DNA of 64,000 nucleotides from Thelephora terrestris (Eukaryota > Basidiomycota > Agaricomycetes > Thelephorales > Thelephoraceae). The stretch spans positions 106,750 through 170,749 of the forward strand of contig WIUZ02000028.1 of NCBI GenBank assembly GCA_015956445.1, in the 5' to 3' direction. Below the pieces are notes generated by a model that ran no database searches, was not told the origin of the DNA, and worked only from the letters and a program-made list of their open reading frames with translations. The translations under genes were made by a program, and so were the position numbers. Below, piece after piece: positions 42,029 through 53,900 of this stretch; the first letter of the stretch is position 1, and the number at the start of each line of letters is the position of its first letter.

Positions 42029-44180
42029 CTCGCCAGCAGCCTTTCACGACCTTCCCCTACTCTAACTAGTGACTAATGTACCATAAATAGGCATTTTTGC
42101 CACCTGGATGGGCTCCATCGTTGCCTCTTTCAACGTGAGCGAGCGTAGAGACTGTGCGAAATGCGAGCTTCGAGAGTGATGGCGCGTTGACGTCCTGATC
42201 CCGCGATCAGCCAAGAACCTCAGGCGCTCGTTTCCCCGATACTGACTCCCCGCAGATTTTGGCGCAGCTTAGCATTGCTCCCTCCTTCCCCAACAGTAAT
42301 CTCCCGCCCTCAGGGAAGTGTTGCAACTGTGGGAACTGCAAACCGCGCTCCCATTGGCCCGCATCCTCCCGATTGCTGTGATCAGGCTCGTCTCGTACGC
42401 CGCAACCGGATTGCCCATTTCGCTTCCCCCCCTCCATCTATGCAGCTACGGCCTTCGGGTTGCCCGCTGCGACATTCTGTGATGACGTGGCACCTGCGTC
42501 ACTCATCCTTTCAGCCGATCGGACAACCCGATGCTAGATTAGGTGGGTAATCCTACTCCCTTCCGTGATCCTTTTGAACTTATTGGGTTCCCCTCATGCG
42601 CTCATTCCCGCCAAATGATGGCATAGGTTACCCATTTCCGGCCTCTGATTGGTTGATGGCTACCTGCTCGTCCGAATCTCATTTGCTCCTTTCCGGGGTT
42701 GGCAATCCACTTCCCCTCTCTCCTGGTTTACATCTTGTCGCATTCTATGATGTACAACGACCTGCTGCCCTCGCGCATGCTTCACGGCCTCCGCGCTCCT
42801 ATTGGTCAGCACACGCCGATTCCTTCCAACCCCGCGTTTCGGTCCCTTTCCGCTCGGAAAGCCCTTTCCCTTTCACTCATTTATCCCCTCATTGTGTCCC
42901 AAGATGGAAGGTGGCCTCCTCGAATCCTCCCGCGTGCTTCTCAGATGCTGCGCGTTGGTTGGTTGGCGCCAGACCGCTCCCTCGACCCTCATCTTCCAAT
43001 CCACGCTTCCTTCTCGCTCAGAGCGGTAAATCTCATCCCTTTTTTCACTCGTTTCAAAGCCTATCGCATCCTCTCAGCGGTTACCCTTTTCTGCCACCCC
43101 CGGATACCTCATCGACGCCGCAATCTCATTGGTCAACACTTTCTCCAAAGCGCGCCTCCTCCCTCCCATATGGTAACACCTTTACCCTCCCACTCTTCTG
43201 CACTTTCCGCAGACGCTGTGTGTTGATTGGTCAACGCCAGACTACTCCCCCGACCTATGTCATCTGATCCGTGTGGCCTTCTCACCCCGGGCAGTAAATC
43301 ACATCCCCCTTCCACTCATTTTGAGGCATATCACATCCTCGTCAGCGGTCACCCTTCTCGGCCACCCTCGGGCACTTTGTAGACGCCGCAATCTCATTGG
43401 TCACCACATTCCCCGATGCGCACCTCCTCTCTGCTTCTTGGCAACCTCCTTCCCCTTCCACTCATCGTCTCCTTATCGAATTTCTCTGCGAAGGAACGCC
43501 TCCGAGCACTGATTGGCCACAGGCCATTGGTGGTCCGCTCTCCTGGTCCCCGATCCCAAATCCCCTCTGCTCGGCAAATTCCATTCTCTTTTCATCCCTT
43601 CTTTGCTTTGTCGCACTCTGCAGTGATGGCAGTACTTCCCTACGCCCCCGCGTGCTTTTGGAATGCCATCTGTCCTCAACTAGCACCCCCTCCCTGCACC
43701 GCTCGGCGACTCTTATACTTTTCAACTCTCTTCTTTTCTTTTTCACTTTGTACCATAAGGAATGACCCATTAAAGTCCTCTCATATGCTCCGTAGACGTA
43801 GCGTGTCAAGTGGCGTACATTGGCCTCCTATCCTGATCCCAGCTTCCTTCCTGCCCCCTTTGGTAGATCTCATCCCATTTGTTGACACTTCCTCTGACCC
43901 TAGTGACTCCTTACTTTACTCGGCAATCCCCCTTCTCTCTGTTCGTTTTTCCCCTTATCGCGTTGCCCAGAAAGGAAATATACAACCCTCTCACACAGTC
44001 CGTTAGCCCTGCGTGTCGGCTGATCACAGGTAACCGCTCAGCGCTCAGCACTCAGGGCTGGTCAACCGATGTCCATGCGCTCTTTCCGGCCCCCTGCCCT
44101 GCTCAAGACAGACCCGTCCCCTTCGCTTTTTAGTTGCACAGCCCCATTCCACCTCTCGCGCGGTTTGTTTGAGATCATGT
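42029..44180 (+). repeat. Diverged satellite array 1 (about 270-bp unit with ATTGGTCA motifs)
   Basis: Pyrimidine-rich DNA in which GCCGCAATCTCATTGGTCA and GTGTTGATTGGTCAACGCCAG alternate, for example near 43120, 43225 and 43390, about 270 bp per full unit (compare 43020-43140 with 43290-43410). Units differ at roughly a quarter of positions. ATTGG is an inverted CCAAT box and recurs every 100-150 bp. The long open frames here overlap each other in all frames and come from low stop-codon density, so none is called as a gene. The same satellite, inverted, is at 61850-64000. Confidence 0.7.
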
Positions 44181-44423
44181 TGACCCAATCCGTTCCGTAA
44201 GGTCTTCTATCGTAAGCTTCCGACACCTGTCAACATGTTTCTCCGTTCTCTGTTGGTCATCACGTGTCACACCTTGTAGAACACATGTCATGTCTGCCTG
44301 AGCCATTAATCAATAGACTTCGTTCGGGGGATCTTACGATAATATCGACAAACACCAGTGCACAACAAGAAGTATATTGGTACGACAGACAGTAGATGAC
44401 TCGTAAACAAACATAACCGGGCG

Positions 44424-45451
44424 CTAGTCTTCTACTTCAATGACACAAACGTGGCCTTCGGACAGGGAGGTTTCGTTGCACACAATCCTACGACAATAGT
44501 CGCACACATGGAACATCTGGTGGAATTGCTCCTGGAGAACGCCATGCCTGCTGAGAAGGTTTGAGACCGTTGAGGCGAGCCCTGCAGACGTGCAATCGTT
44601 CGGGTGCAGCTGGGGGCAGTTTGACGACGGGCCAGCATTGCGACTGCTGGCTTCCCCCTTTCCCTTGGGTCATAGCCCTCGTAGGTCGCGCTTACGTTTC
44701 TTCGGGGCAATATCCACTGCGATGTCTGGCACAGGAGTCAGCTATTAAAGTAGTTGAGTTCATGGAAGAGATACTCACCACCGCTCGACGTCTCCGAGTC
44801 GCCTTCAGTAGCATCCGTGTCCTTAACGGACAAGACTTGGTCCTTGTATTTGTCCATCAATTCGCTAACGTTCACTAGATGCTGGGATGAGTATGATCAC
44901 GGACGTCGACTTGATGCACGAACTCACCAAAGTAGGAACACTTAGAATCAGGGCAGACCAAGCACATCATATTGTAAGACTGGGATTCTCGCCAAGTCGG
45001 GACGAGGAACTGTGTCGTGCGAGGAGACCCACGCATTACACAGAAACACGATGGGCGGTCCCAGTTGTGGGTCTTGAGGAATTCTGGGAGTAGTAATGGT
45101 TCGACCGGTTCTCCTTTCTCGTCTACAGGGCTGAATCACGACTGAGCGAGCGGGTTCTTACAAGGAGATCGGGGTGACTCACTATCGGACGGGAATGAGA
45201 TCGCCTGTGGAACTCTCGGGATCCCACTCGAACGTAACAAGGGTCGTCTTGCGCCTCAACTCTGTCTTGTATACCTGAAAAATACTGTCCTCCCGGGAGG
45301 TCTTCTTGGAAATGAACTCTTGCGTGGTAATGGGGCTTCGGACAAGGTCCCCAACACCTCGATTGCGCTTTGGAGTTGGAGTAACGGGGGTCACGCGGTT
45401 GGAAAAGACGACGCGGGCATCAGGGGGGGCAGGGGAACTTGTAGAGACCAT
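44424..45451 (-). CDS. Gene J: cysteine-rich protein with NLS-like patch, 251 aa
   Basis: Exons 45451-45183, 45130-44928, 44874-44779, 44725-44696 and 44581-44424; the total of 756 nt keeps frame throughout. Donors GTGAGT (three) and GTAAGC, acceptors ATTCAG, TCTAG, GCCAG and TGCAG. Residues 100-155 hold CFCVMRGSP and MMCLVCPDSKCSYF, a probable zinc-binding CxC..CxxC...C set. A lysine-rich IAPKKR patch precedes HQMFHVCDYCRRIVCNET near the C-terminus, which has CxxC and a further Cys/His pair. The arrangement resembles the zinc-cluster of gene Z and similar repeated mushroom proteins. Nuclear location is an inference. Start is the first in-frame ATG after the leader; an upstream extension is open and cannot be excluded. 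Confidence 0.65.
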
Positions 45452-46001
45452 TTTCCCGCCTTGCAACATGAGGTAGGACTGAGGACAAGCGAGCCACGTC
45501 GTCCAGGTGTCAGGCCATCCTTTTATTGGGGCGAGAGATAGGCTGACAACAAACATCCTCGGAGAAGGAACAGGAAAGTCGACCCCCTCTTCGTTCGAAA
45601 CAGAAGTGACACGGGACGCAGACGTGGACAAAATAGTCAATGATGGATGACAGGCGCGCAAACAATTCTGATGATCAAAGTCCTTACTCAATCCCAATCG
45701 TTCGTTATTGGCATCTCCAGTGCTTGACTGGAGATGAAGACAATCAATATAATAGATCTGCATGCGCGTGGCACGTCGAACACGAGAAGAGAGGCGCGAT
45801 ACAAACAATACCTGTAAAGACGGGCAGGTAGCGTGGTGTAGGGGAAACGGGCAAGGGGGATAATCACGGAAGCAGTAGACAACTGGTGTGGTAGATACTG
45901 GTAGATATCTGCAAAGACAGGCAGGTAGATTGTTGGATGATGTGAGGGCGGATGGAACCTGGAGAACAGGTAATTAGCCGGGAACGGAGAAAGAGGCACA
46001 A
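45452..46001. other. Intergenic region between genes H and J
   Basis: Contains J promoter-side sequence and the H trailer. A 14-nt direct repeat CTGTCTTTGCAGATATC-like occurs around 45830 and 45910. No coding exon is supported. Confidence 0.3.
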
Positions 46002-49000
46002 TCAAGCCTGCTTGCTCCTCTTTCGGGACGGGGACTTTGTTGCCTCAGCTGGTCGCTTCCTTCGTCCGGGGACCACCCCTGCGGTTCCAGAAACGCCCTT
46101 GATGGGGACTGGCCACCCCTGCGCAAGCTCCAGGACAAAGATGAGGTCGTTGAGAATATTGAACCAGGCGGTATCGTGATGAGGCAGGGTGCCGTAGTCC
46201 GAAGTGTTGGCGTCCTTCGAAACTGCCTGGCGTTCAGCCTTTGTCTTCTCCAGTTTCTTGCCCCAGGCACGATCCCACCAGGCCAGGCACAAAATAAGGA
46301 GGAACACACCCTTCTTTCCACCAGCAAGCATGTAGGAGTAGTCGTTGTGGTTGTCGGGAGAGGTTTCGTCTTTGTAACGCCAGCTGGGTTGCATGCTCAT
46401 CCACCAGAGCGAAACTTCCTCGCCGAACTCCGGCAATACAATCGAGTCCCCCTTGGAGGGGTGGTGGCGCCATTTAAAGTATTCCTTGATGATCTGGGGC
46501 TTGTTCGTCAAGGATAAATTTGCTCCCTGTGAAGATGTCGTTGAGAAAGGTAAAGAGGGTGACAGAAGCTTCAACTTACCATATTTTCGTCGAGACCAAA
46601 ACCGATTCTCCTTTCCTGCCGGAGCCAGGTGATGATGAGTTTCTCCCAGAGGCCTCCTGACTCCACGGATAAGATGTAGTCGAGCCTCCCGGATTCGGTA
46701 AGCCAGGAAGGCAAGTCTGATCGCTCAATCTTGTAACTGGGAATGATGCGCGGAGCAAAGAGGGATAGGCTTCTTATGATGTCGAGAGACTCTTCGGGGG
46801 ACTGTTTAGACGAGGGGGTAACAAGCTCAAAATTGGGGGAGGTGCGAGGGAAAGTTGTGTTGGCTGCTGTGGGGATTGTCAGGACCTCTTCAAGCGATTG
46901 TTGCGATGAGGGAACCAGGAATTCGTCAAGTGGTGTGGTGGAAGAAACTGTGGTGCAACAAGATGTGGTGGCAGAGTATGTGGCGGGTGAAGGTGTGGTG
47001 GCAGAGTACGTGGCGGGTGAAGGTGTGGTGGAAGGTGTGGTGGGAAAACCGGAAGATGCGGCGGGAAGACCGGAAGACGTGGCGAGACACGAGTCATCCG
47101 GTTGCGTTGAAACTTCATACCCGGACCCGGCAAGTCTAAGAATGATGCCAGGCGCTCCCTCGATGGAATCGTGTCGCAATCGGGTGGCCTCGGTCCGGTC
47201 CCGAGTTTTATAAGCACCCCGTACAACTGCCACTTCTGAATTGCCGCTGGCAACCCCCTCTGTAGGCTGCACGCCAACATTTTTGGGCACTTGTGTGGCT
47301 GGGGGGGGATTTATAGTAGACAGCGAGTGAACCATGTGCGAATTTGTGACTTGATGAGGGAAGTTTGACTGAGGGGGACCAAGAACATCAGACGGAGAAA
47401 CAAGATGAGTGATTTCGGGGGCCATCGCGAAGACGGTAGCTTGATTAGATGGAACGACTTGAGAGACTTGAGAAGGAGCGACATAGGGGGGTTCGAGAAC
47501 CACAGGAACAGCGATGGATCGACGGGACGTAAGTGCATGGGTTGAGTCAAGAACTGGAGATACAAGAACTGAAGCAGGAATGGAGGAAGGAATCTGGGCA
47601 GGGGAAACAACGGCATTGCTCGCGGTCAACCCATTGGACTCGTCGGTTCCGGAAATTTCTCGGGGAGGAACAGATTTGATGGCCCCGCATATTTGTGGGG
47701 GTGCAGGGCTTCTGAGACCATCGCTGGGAGCCTGAGGACCTGTGGTGAGTGGCCGACTGTCAACAGGGAAGGCGGTTGATGTCTCCAGAGGAACAGACTC
47801 CATCGCTTCAACCCCCTTAGGAAGAGGGGTGATGGCAATGTCGGAGGTCTCAATGACTTCAAGTTCGCCGACCAAGGCAGTACTGGTACTAGGCGAGGCT
47901 TCGTCGGATCCCTCAATTGTCTCGGGATCCCCCACCTCAGGTGGGGTGTTGGTAAACATGTATTTTGACCGTCCACCGGCCCCCGGTTCTGGAAAACAAA
48001 GTCAATGGTCAACCTTTAGCTATGTCTAGAGGGCACGTACCACCGAAAATTTTCATTCCCCATTCGGTAAACCTCTTCTCGATGACATCGTCCCAGTCAC
48101 TCCCACAGAATGTACGGAACTTCAAGTCCTCGCCTCCCCCTTGACAATAACTTCGTTGAACAGTTGTTAGTTACAGTAATCTGGAGACCCAATCAGACAC
48201 TTACTTTTGAAAAGACACCGCTCCGTCTCGTGGATCAGCAAATCCAACGAGGAGATGAGCAACACAGCCGGTCTGATCTTTGAGATTTTTGAGCACGCGG
48301 GTTAGCGACTTGCGATCGACGGCTGGTTGCTAGGGTGGTGGGATTATTAGATAAGACGTTGTTGAATAAAAGACAAGAATATCTTACTGTTCATGCATGG
48401 CAAGTTTTTCGTCCCTATCTTCCACATTCTCGATATCCCGTATCGGTCGATAAAGTTTCTTCCATTCCTTGTCACGACAATCGTCAATCTTCTTCTTCTC
48501 GTCGGCAGGGAGTGCATCATAAACCTCCTTTGCAATTTTGAGTTTGAAGTCGATGGGGATGCTTGAATTTGCGGCTGCGACGGCAGAACCACTCCCCGCT
48601 GCAGATGGACGGGACTGCCTCTCACGCTCCCAACGGGCGGAAACTATCTTACTGAGACCCGAATTCCAGGCATAAGTGCAGTATGCTTGGGCAGGAGCGA
48701 GTTTCCGTTTTTCGGTTTGGTCCAGTCGCAGGTCGGATTTTGAGGCTTTGGAAGTGGGACAAGCCCGATTATGGAACCATGAGCGAAGTTTCTGTTGAGG
48801 AAACTAGTGAGTAGGAGCACAAGGCAAAGGAATGTAATTATACGCACCTGGTTGTTTTCCGTACGCGCGTCTCCAGCCGAGCCCTTAGTGGCGCCAGGAG
48901 CGGGGGTGATCGGCCACCTTTTGTACCAGCCTTCATATACACGCGGCCAGAAACGGTCCAATGTTACGGCGGTCTGATGGGTGAGGAAGTCCTGGTAATG

Positions 49001-49120
49001 AGTCACCAGATAGTCGACTTGTTCCTTGGACTTGGAGGGTAGCCTGGCAACAGCACCGCCCGCTGCTGGCCCAGACTCTGGCGCAGGTGCGAGCTTCTTT
49101 ACCGAGCGTCTCAAACTCAT
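46002..49120 (-). CDS. Gene H: large repeated-family basidiomycete protein with Trp-rich C-terminal domain
   Basis: From ATG 49120 (MSLRRSVKKLAPAP), exon 1 has VDYLVTHYQDFLTHQ and RFWPRVYEGWYKRWPI, matching gene T in plan. Further exons give a charged helical region (LPADEKKKIDDCRDKEWKKL), then GCVAHLLVGFADPRDGAVSF and FRTFCGSDWDDVIEKRF. A 1.4-kb exon (about 47985-46574) is Ser/Thr/Pro-rich, with PSWLTESGRLDYIL and WEKLIITWLRQERRIGFG near its end. The last exon is the conserved domain: LWWMSMQPSWR, then LLILCLAWWDRAW, DLIFVLELAQGW and a nuclear-localisation-like RKRPAE...RKRSKQA. All late junctions are in phase; the one near 48320-48385 could not be resolved and may hold a frameshift. No catalytic motif is evident. 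The family is abundant in mushroom genomes and often lies near transposons; function unknown. Confidence 0.65.
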
Positions 49121-50670
49121 GGCGAAGGGCGACAATGGGGATTGGGGTGTGATTGGCTTCGCACTTTGTCTGATAACACCGATTTTATATCAACTGGAAG
49201 TACGGCAAACATCCCTCCCCACAGGGAGTTGGTGACGAGTTGCCATGGAGGCCCTGATATCCTGACGATCCGTGCCACCTGTTCTCTCCCGGTGTCGTGC
49301 ATCATGGTTTCGCTTCCTGCGAGGTTCTCATGGTAATCAGGAAATCTGAACGATAAGTCCCTGTAGGATGAGCATCTGCCTTCTGCGGTCCGATCTATTA
49401 GCCGGCACAGGACGATTGCCTGTTGTTATGGGTTACCTTTCGGAGTCGCATACACTCTTGGAAGACCACGGCCGTAAAGATTGGTTCTGCTATGGAAATC
49501 CCAAAGTTGTGCACATCTGGGAAGTGGCTCACCGGGCAATGGAACTCGGAGAATGATGAATGATTAATGGAGGTTTTGAAAGTGGAAGAGACATGTGCAC
49601 CGGAGGGTGTGCATCGAGTAAATCGACGCCATTAAGGAAGCCAGAGAACGGCGAGAACGGCACCGAGAGTGTAGCAACTGTGTAAGGCAAGTCGATGCCC
49701 CACTTGAGCAAAATTAGCTTAACAAACTTTAATCCATCGAGTGAGTCAAAGTCCCACCAGAGCAACAATTATGCCGTCAAGCTTGGATCCATGGATCAGA
49801 AGGCCATAGTGCGCGCAGATTCTTCCTGCAGAAACGACATGTTCCTCTGCACTGAGTTTTGCCCCTTAAAGATGATCAGCGCTATCAAACAATACAAGTG
49901 ATACTTGTGTTGAACCGGAGGTCTATGCCTGGCAACGGGTCAACCGGCTCCACCGCTTTGAGCGAGAGCCGATGCCGGAGAGCGCTAAATAAGCGACCCA
50001 AAGGGACGGTATCACATCAGTGATCCGATCGATCGGTATGACACGCGCGTGCCTTAAGCCGCCGCACGGACCCTACATCAGTCACACTATACAGTCGTGA
50101 CATCAATAGAGCAGATAAATATATATACCCCACATGTGTAGATAGATCAATCAATCGCTTCTCTCTCTCTCTCCCCCACTAGCAACTATAAACCTCTCCC
50201 CTTCAGGTAAGACTTAGAGTACCCATGCAGTAGTATAGTATTATACTCTACCTGCTCAACAACTCGATACTTATCCACATATATCGCCTGCACATCCACT
50301 GCCCCCGTTCCCTCACCATCCAACCCCAAGGTAGGTCTGACCAAGATAAGGCGGAAGGAAGGGCAGGGGATGGCTCAAAACCCGTGGGACGTGAAAGCTG
50401 CGGTGAGGCTTTGAGGTTCGTCGTTGCTCAATCATTTTCACCTCGAGATCGCCATCCTTTGTTGAGGAGTTTAGGAGGAGACACGTCTCCCATCACGCCA
50501 CGCTCCAGGCCACGCAGCCGCCTCGTTGGTATTCATGTTCCCGAAAATGCCATCTGTCGATGGGTTTAAATAACAGTAGCTCTAGATGTTTTCCTCGCAT
50601 CTCTTTTCCTCCGCCTGACCCACTTCGCACCACCCAACCTGCACCTCTTACCTTGCCCTCATAGATACTA
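49121..50670. other. Intergenic region between genes H and P
   Basis: No supported gene in 1.5 kb. A CT dinucleotide run lies at 50160-50175 and a TATATATA stretch at 50122-50130. Genes H and P are divergent, so both promoters should be here. Confidence 0.4.
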
Positions 50671-51621
50671 ATGCGTCATCACAGCCTGGGAGAAGACCCC
50701 GTCCTGCTCTCCAAGTCTACTGCTTTCGCGATGTGTTATGGCTCAATCCGGATGTCTCATTGCTTGGTCATTGAGCTGCCCGAGCCTGAGTTGAGGGAAA
50801 TCCGGTATATGCTGGACTCTCTCTTGGTTAAGGCTGACCTAGCATTGGATCTGATGGAACGCGAGATCTCCTTGGACTTTGGAGGTCTTAACGTTGACAT
50901 CGACCCGGGTGAGTCCTCAGTACCAGTCCTTTTTCCGTCTCGTCTGACATCTTTCAGACTCCTGCACTCCCCCTGGGGCTGAAGATTTCGGTGCAGTCTT
51001 GGTCTCGACCACCGTCACGGCGGATGCTGATCAATCGGGCTCCATTTCCTTATCTTGTCGCCGAGGTAGTGTTACATTCGACTCTGGCCCTGCCATGGCC
51101 GCATCCACGCCTCCGCCTCCTCCAACGTCGCCGGTTTCGGTTCGTATCCCCACTCCAGCCCAAGAACCCACCATAGCCCCACCTCCAACCATCACCCACG
51201 GCTGCTATCCTCTCATCGTCTCCTCTCGAGAGAACGTCGGGTTCCCTGACTATTCTTACCATCCCCACTTTGTTCGTGCAGGTGTGTCTTGAACTTCGTT
51301 CGGTAAAATTATACTTGACTTTGGCTTCCGTGTCAGGCGTTCCAGGAACCTATCGCTTCCCTCCCACGTCTTCTGGGCATGCCCCTGGTAGCCCGCACTA
51401 TGCTATCATCAAGGGTTTGTATGTGGGCGTCTTCGATGATGAGTGAGTTCAATCGATATCAGCTTTTGCTTTGATTTTATTGACCCATTCTCAGGGATGA
51501 GATTAAGCCCTGGGTCTTGGGAATCCCCGGGAGTTCCTACCACAAGGCAAGATCATGGGAAGAAGCCAGGGATCTCTACAACGCTCGTCTCAATTCCGGT
51601 GCTGTTCAGGTCTTAGCTTGA
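50671..51621 (+). CDS. Gene P: viroplasmin/RNase H1 N-terminal-like domain protein, 264 aa
   Basis: Exons 50671-50908, 50958-51281, 51337-51442 and 51495-51621; all junctions in phase, introns 49-55 nt. The N-terminal 80 residues are helical (ELREIRYMLDSLLVKADLAL). The middle is Ser/Thr/Pro-rich. The C-terminus holds HYAIIKGLYVGVFDDE, IKPWVLGIPGSSYHKARSW and EEARDLYNARL, which matches the small beta-beta-alpha RNase H1 N-terminal / caulimovirus viroplasmin fold, an RNA:DNA-hybrid binding module. No RNase H catalytic domain follows. Related to gene Q, which has two copies of the domain. Such stand-alone modules are common in Agaricomycetes; the role is unknown. Confidence 0.7.
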
Positions 51622-53900
51622 TAGATTCGCTGTGCCATAAAAAGTTCACGACCTGTGCCCACCCCTAATATTTGCCGCTGTGCCGTTGCGTTGTCATACC
51701 GTTGTGTTGTCATGTTGTTACGTCTTCAAAGCGAGTGTCTGCAAGTTTTAGTGTACTCGCGGGATTAATGTCTGAAAAATACACTTCTTGTTTCTCGTTC
51801 CATGGCTGCGCCCCAAGGCTAAGGACACCATTGTGTGATTGTAAATAAGCGTGTATTGTGTGCATGCAACCCCGGATGAATATACAGGCTTCGAGAGCAA
51901 ACCGTCGAACCCATTGGTTGCCTCGTGCTTTGCAAACTGCCCACACAATTCCGTACAAAACTCACTCGGAAGGCCACCAGCTTCCCGAATCATTAGATGG
52001 GGAGAACTGCAACCTTACCTCCTCCGAAATTGCTTGGGATTATCATCATCCCAACACCCGATCTCTCGATTTTGATCTTATGTGTTGTTAAAGAACTGGG
52101 TATTGGGTAACTGGGTATCAGATATTGGAAGATAAAGCTGAGTGACTATCCGTAGGATCTACAAGCTGTACGCTTGAATCCAAACAAATATCCGTGGACT
52201 TATGAGGAAGGTGGAGGGACCCCTACCGCCTCGTTGAGTCAGGAAGCCCACAAAACTCGCAGAATGTCACCCCTCCACGGCAGTATTATAATATCTAGTG
52301 CTACAGATAATCGCCTACTGAGTGTACATGACGCACATACGAATGTACATCCGAGTTCCATGTCCAACTGATAATGATAGTCGATAATCGATAATCCATT
52401 AGTATTTTTACTTTGTGCGTCTGCTACCGTAACGTCTGCATGCTAGTTACATTCGTTGGTGAGTAATGTATATCTACATAGGGTTCCAGTGGCTGAGGTT
52501 CATCCGCCATTATTTGAGGCCTTGTACGTGCCGTGGGCGATGAATCAATGGACCGCCGAGAGATATGGCGATCGCACCGCATCCGGTGTGCTTGAGGGAG
52601 TTAGAGCTATCATCCTTCCCTTGCAGGTAGTCAAATAGCGGGTGCTGTGCTGTTTCTTCAGTGTCAGCGCGTGTGGATTCTGGTGCATGATTTAACCGAC
52701 GGATGAGATATATGGGTAATCGAACCAACAAGTGTAAGATTGGTACGGATGATCAAACTGACAAGTGAGATAGATTGGTGATCAAACTGTCCGGAAAACA
52801 GCATGGTGGGTGCAGAAATTCGAGATGGGGGAAGATGAGAGCCTCTGATCATATTCACCACCCGGTAAGCTTCAGGTGAGGCTTAAAGCTTCACACCGGA
52901 TCTGGACGAATCAACAAGTTTCAAACAGGCCCAGACTCATCCACAGGAGGCTGAACACACTGATCTTCAAATTGTTCAGTACATACTGCTGAACTTGTTC
53001 GTCGACTCCAAGATATGACATTACACGCTGACTAGGACTGTTCAACGTCCAACGTTCACTTGCTCATTTGGTAGTCACCGAAGCGCCCTCCGCAAAATCC
53101 AAAATTATGCATACTAGGATTCACGATGGAAAACCCACACAAAACCGCTCGATCGTAGTATACCCTTTGAGAATCCTCAGCACGTTACGAGCAGGCATGA
53201 ATCCAGCTCAAAGCATTTTGTAACTTAGACACCTCGTGGCACGCGGAGGTTCAAATGCTAAGTTTTGTTTCCCAGTGGATTGGCGTCGTCTTAATCCAAT
53301 AAAACCACAAACCAGTCTGCCGTATTCGAGATTCATACTTATCTATCCGATGTACGGAATAATCTACTACGGTACCTTGATGACACTCCACGTAGTAGAC
53401 GTGATTCACCCTTAGGCAGAGGAGACATATAGGGTAATGGCACATAAGACTTGCGAGCGAGCGAGCTATATATGATTAGCATATGAAATATGCATTGGGA
53501 GAAACCGGGAAGAGCCCCACATGGCGGTCATCTAAATGAATGGGCCGTAGAGCTGGGGAGAGGATAGGCTACAGTGAAAAACCGGGCGAACTACGCAGCG
53601 TCTCCGATAAGGATTAAGATATCAGAGCAAGTTGAAATCTCCAATCGAGCGAGATACACCTCCTCATGTCGTCTAAGTGCAATGACACCAAGCGAACACG
53701 GGGATGGGATTGACACCGCGTCTGCAGCTAGCACGAGAGACGAAACACCTAGCCGCGCCGAAGGTGGCATTATCAGACTTCAGAAATCGGAATAAGAATG
53801 AATACTATTCACCCAGGATCCACAAGAAAACTGAGATTTGGGGACAGTGAAATCGCAACCGAGACTGCGGAGGGGGTTGAGACAAAAGCTTTGGGGGGGA
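51622..53900. other. Gene-poor region
   Basis: About 2.3 kb with short frames only and no coding pattern, repeat family or RNA gene that I could support. AT-rich segments with TCGATAATCGATAA lie near 52380-52400. Confidence 0.35.

Noticed and set aside
42596-43267. Long overlapping plus-strand open frames (up to 223 codons)
   Set aside because: They lie in the CT-rich satellite, overlap in several frames, and lack a consistent pattern between repeat units.
46743-47213. Plus-strand frame opposite the large exon of gene H
   Set aside because: Antisense of a Ser/Thr/Pro-rich repeat with periodic codons; the minus frame continues into conserved exons.
53574-53795. Plus-strand frame of 73 codons
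   Set aside because: No splice context, no homologous copy in the window and no recognisable motif.
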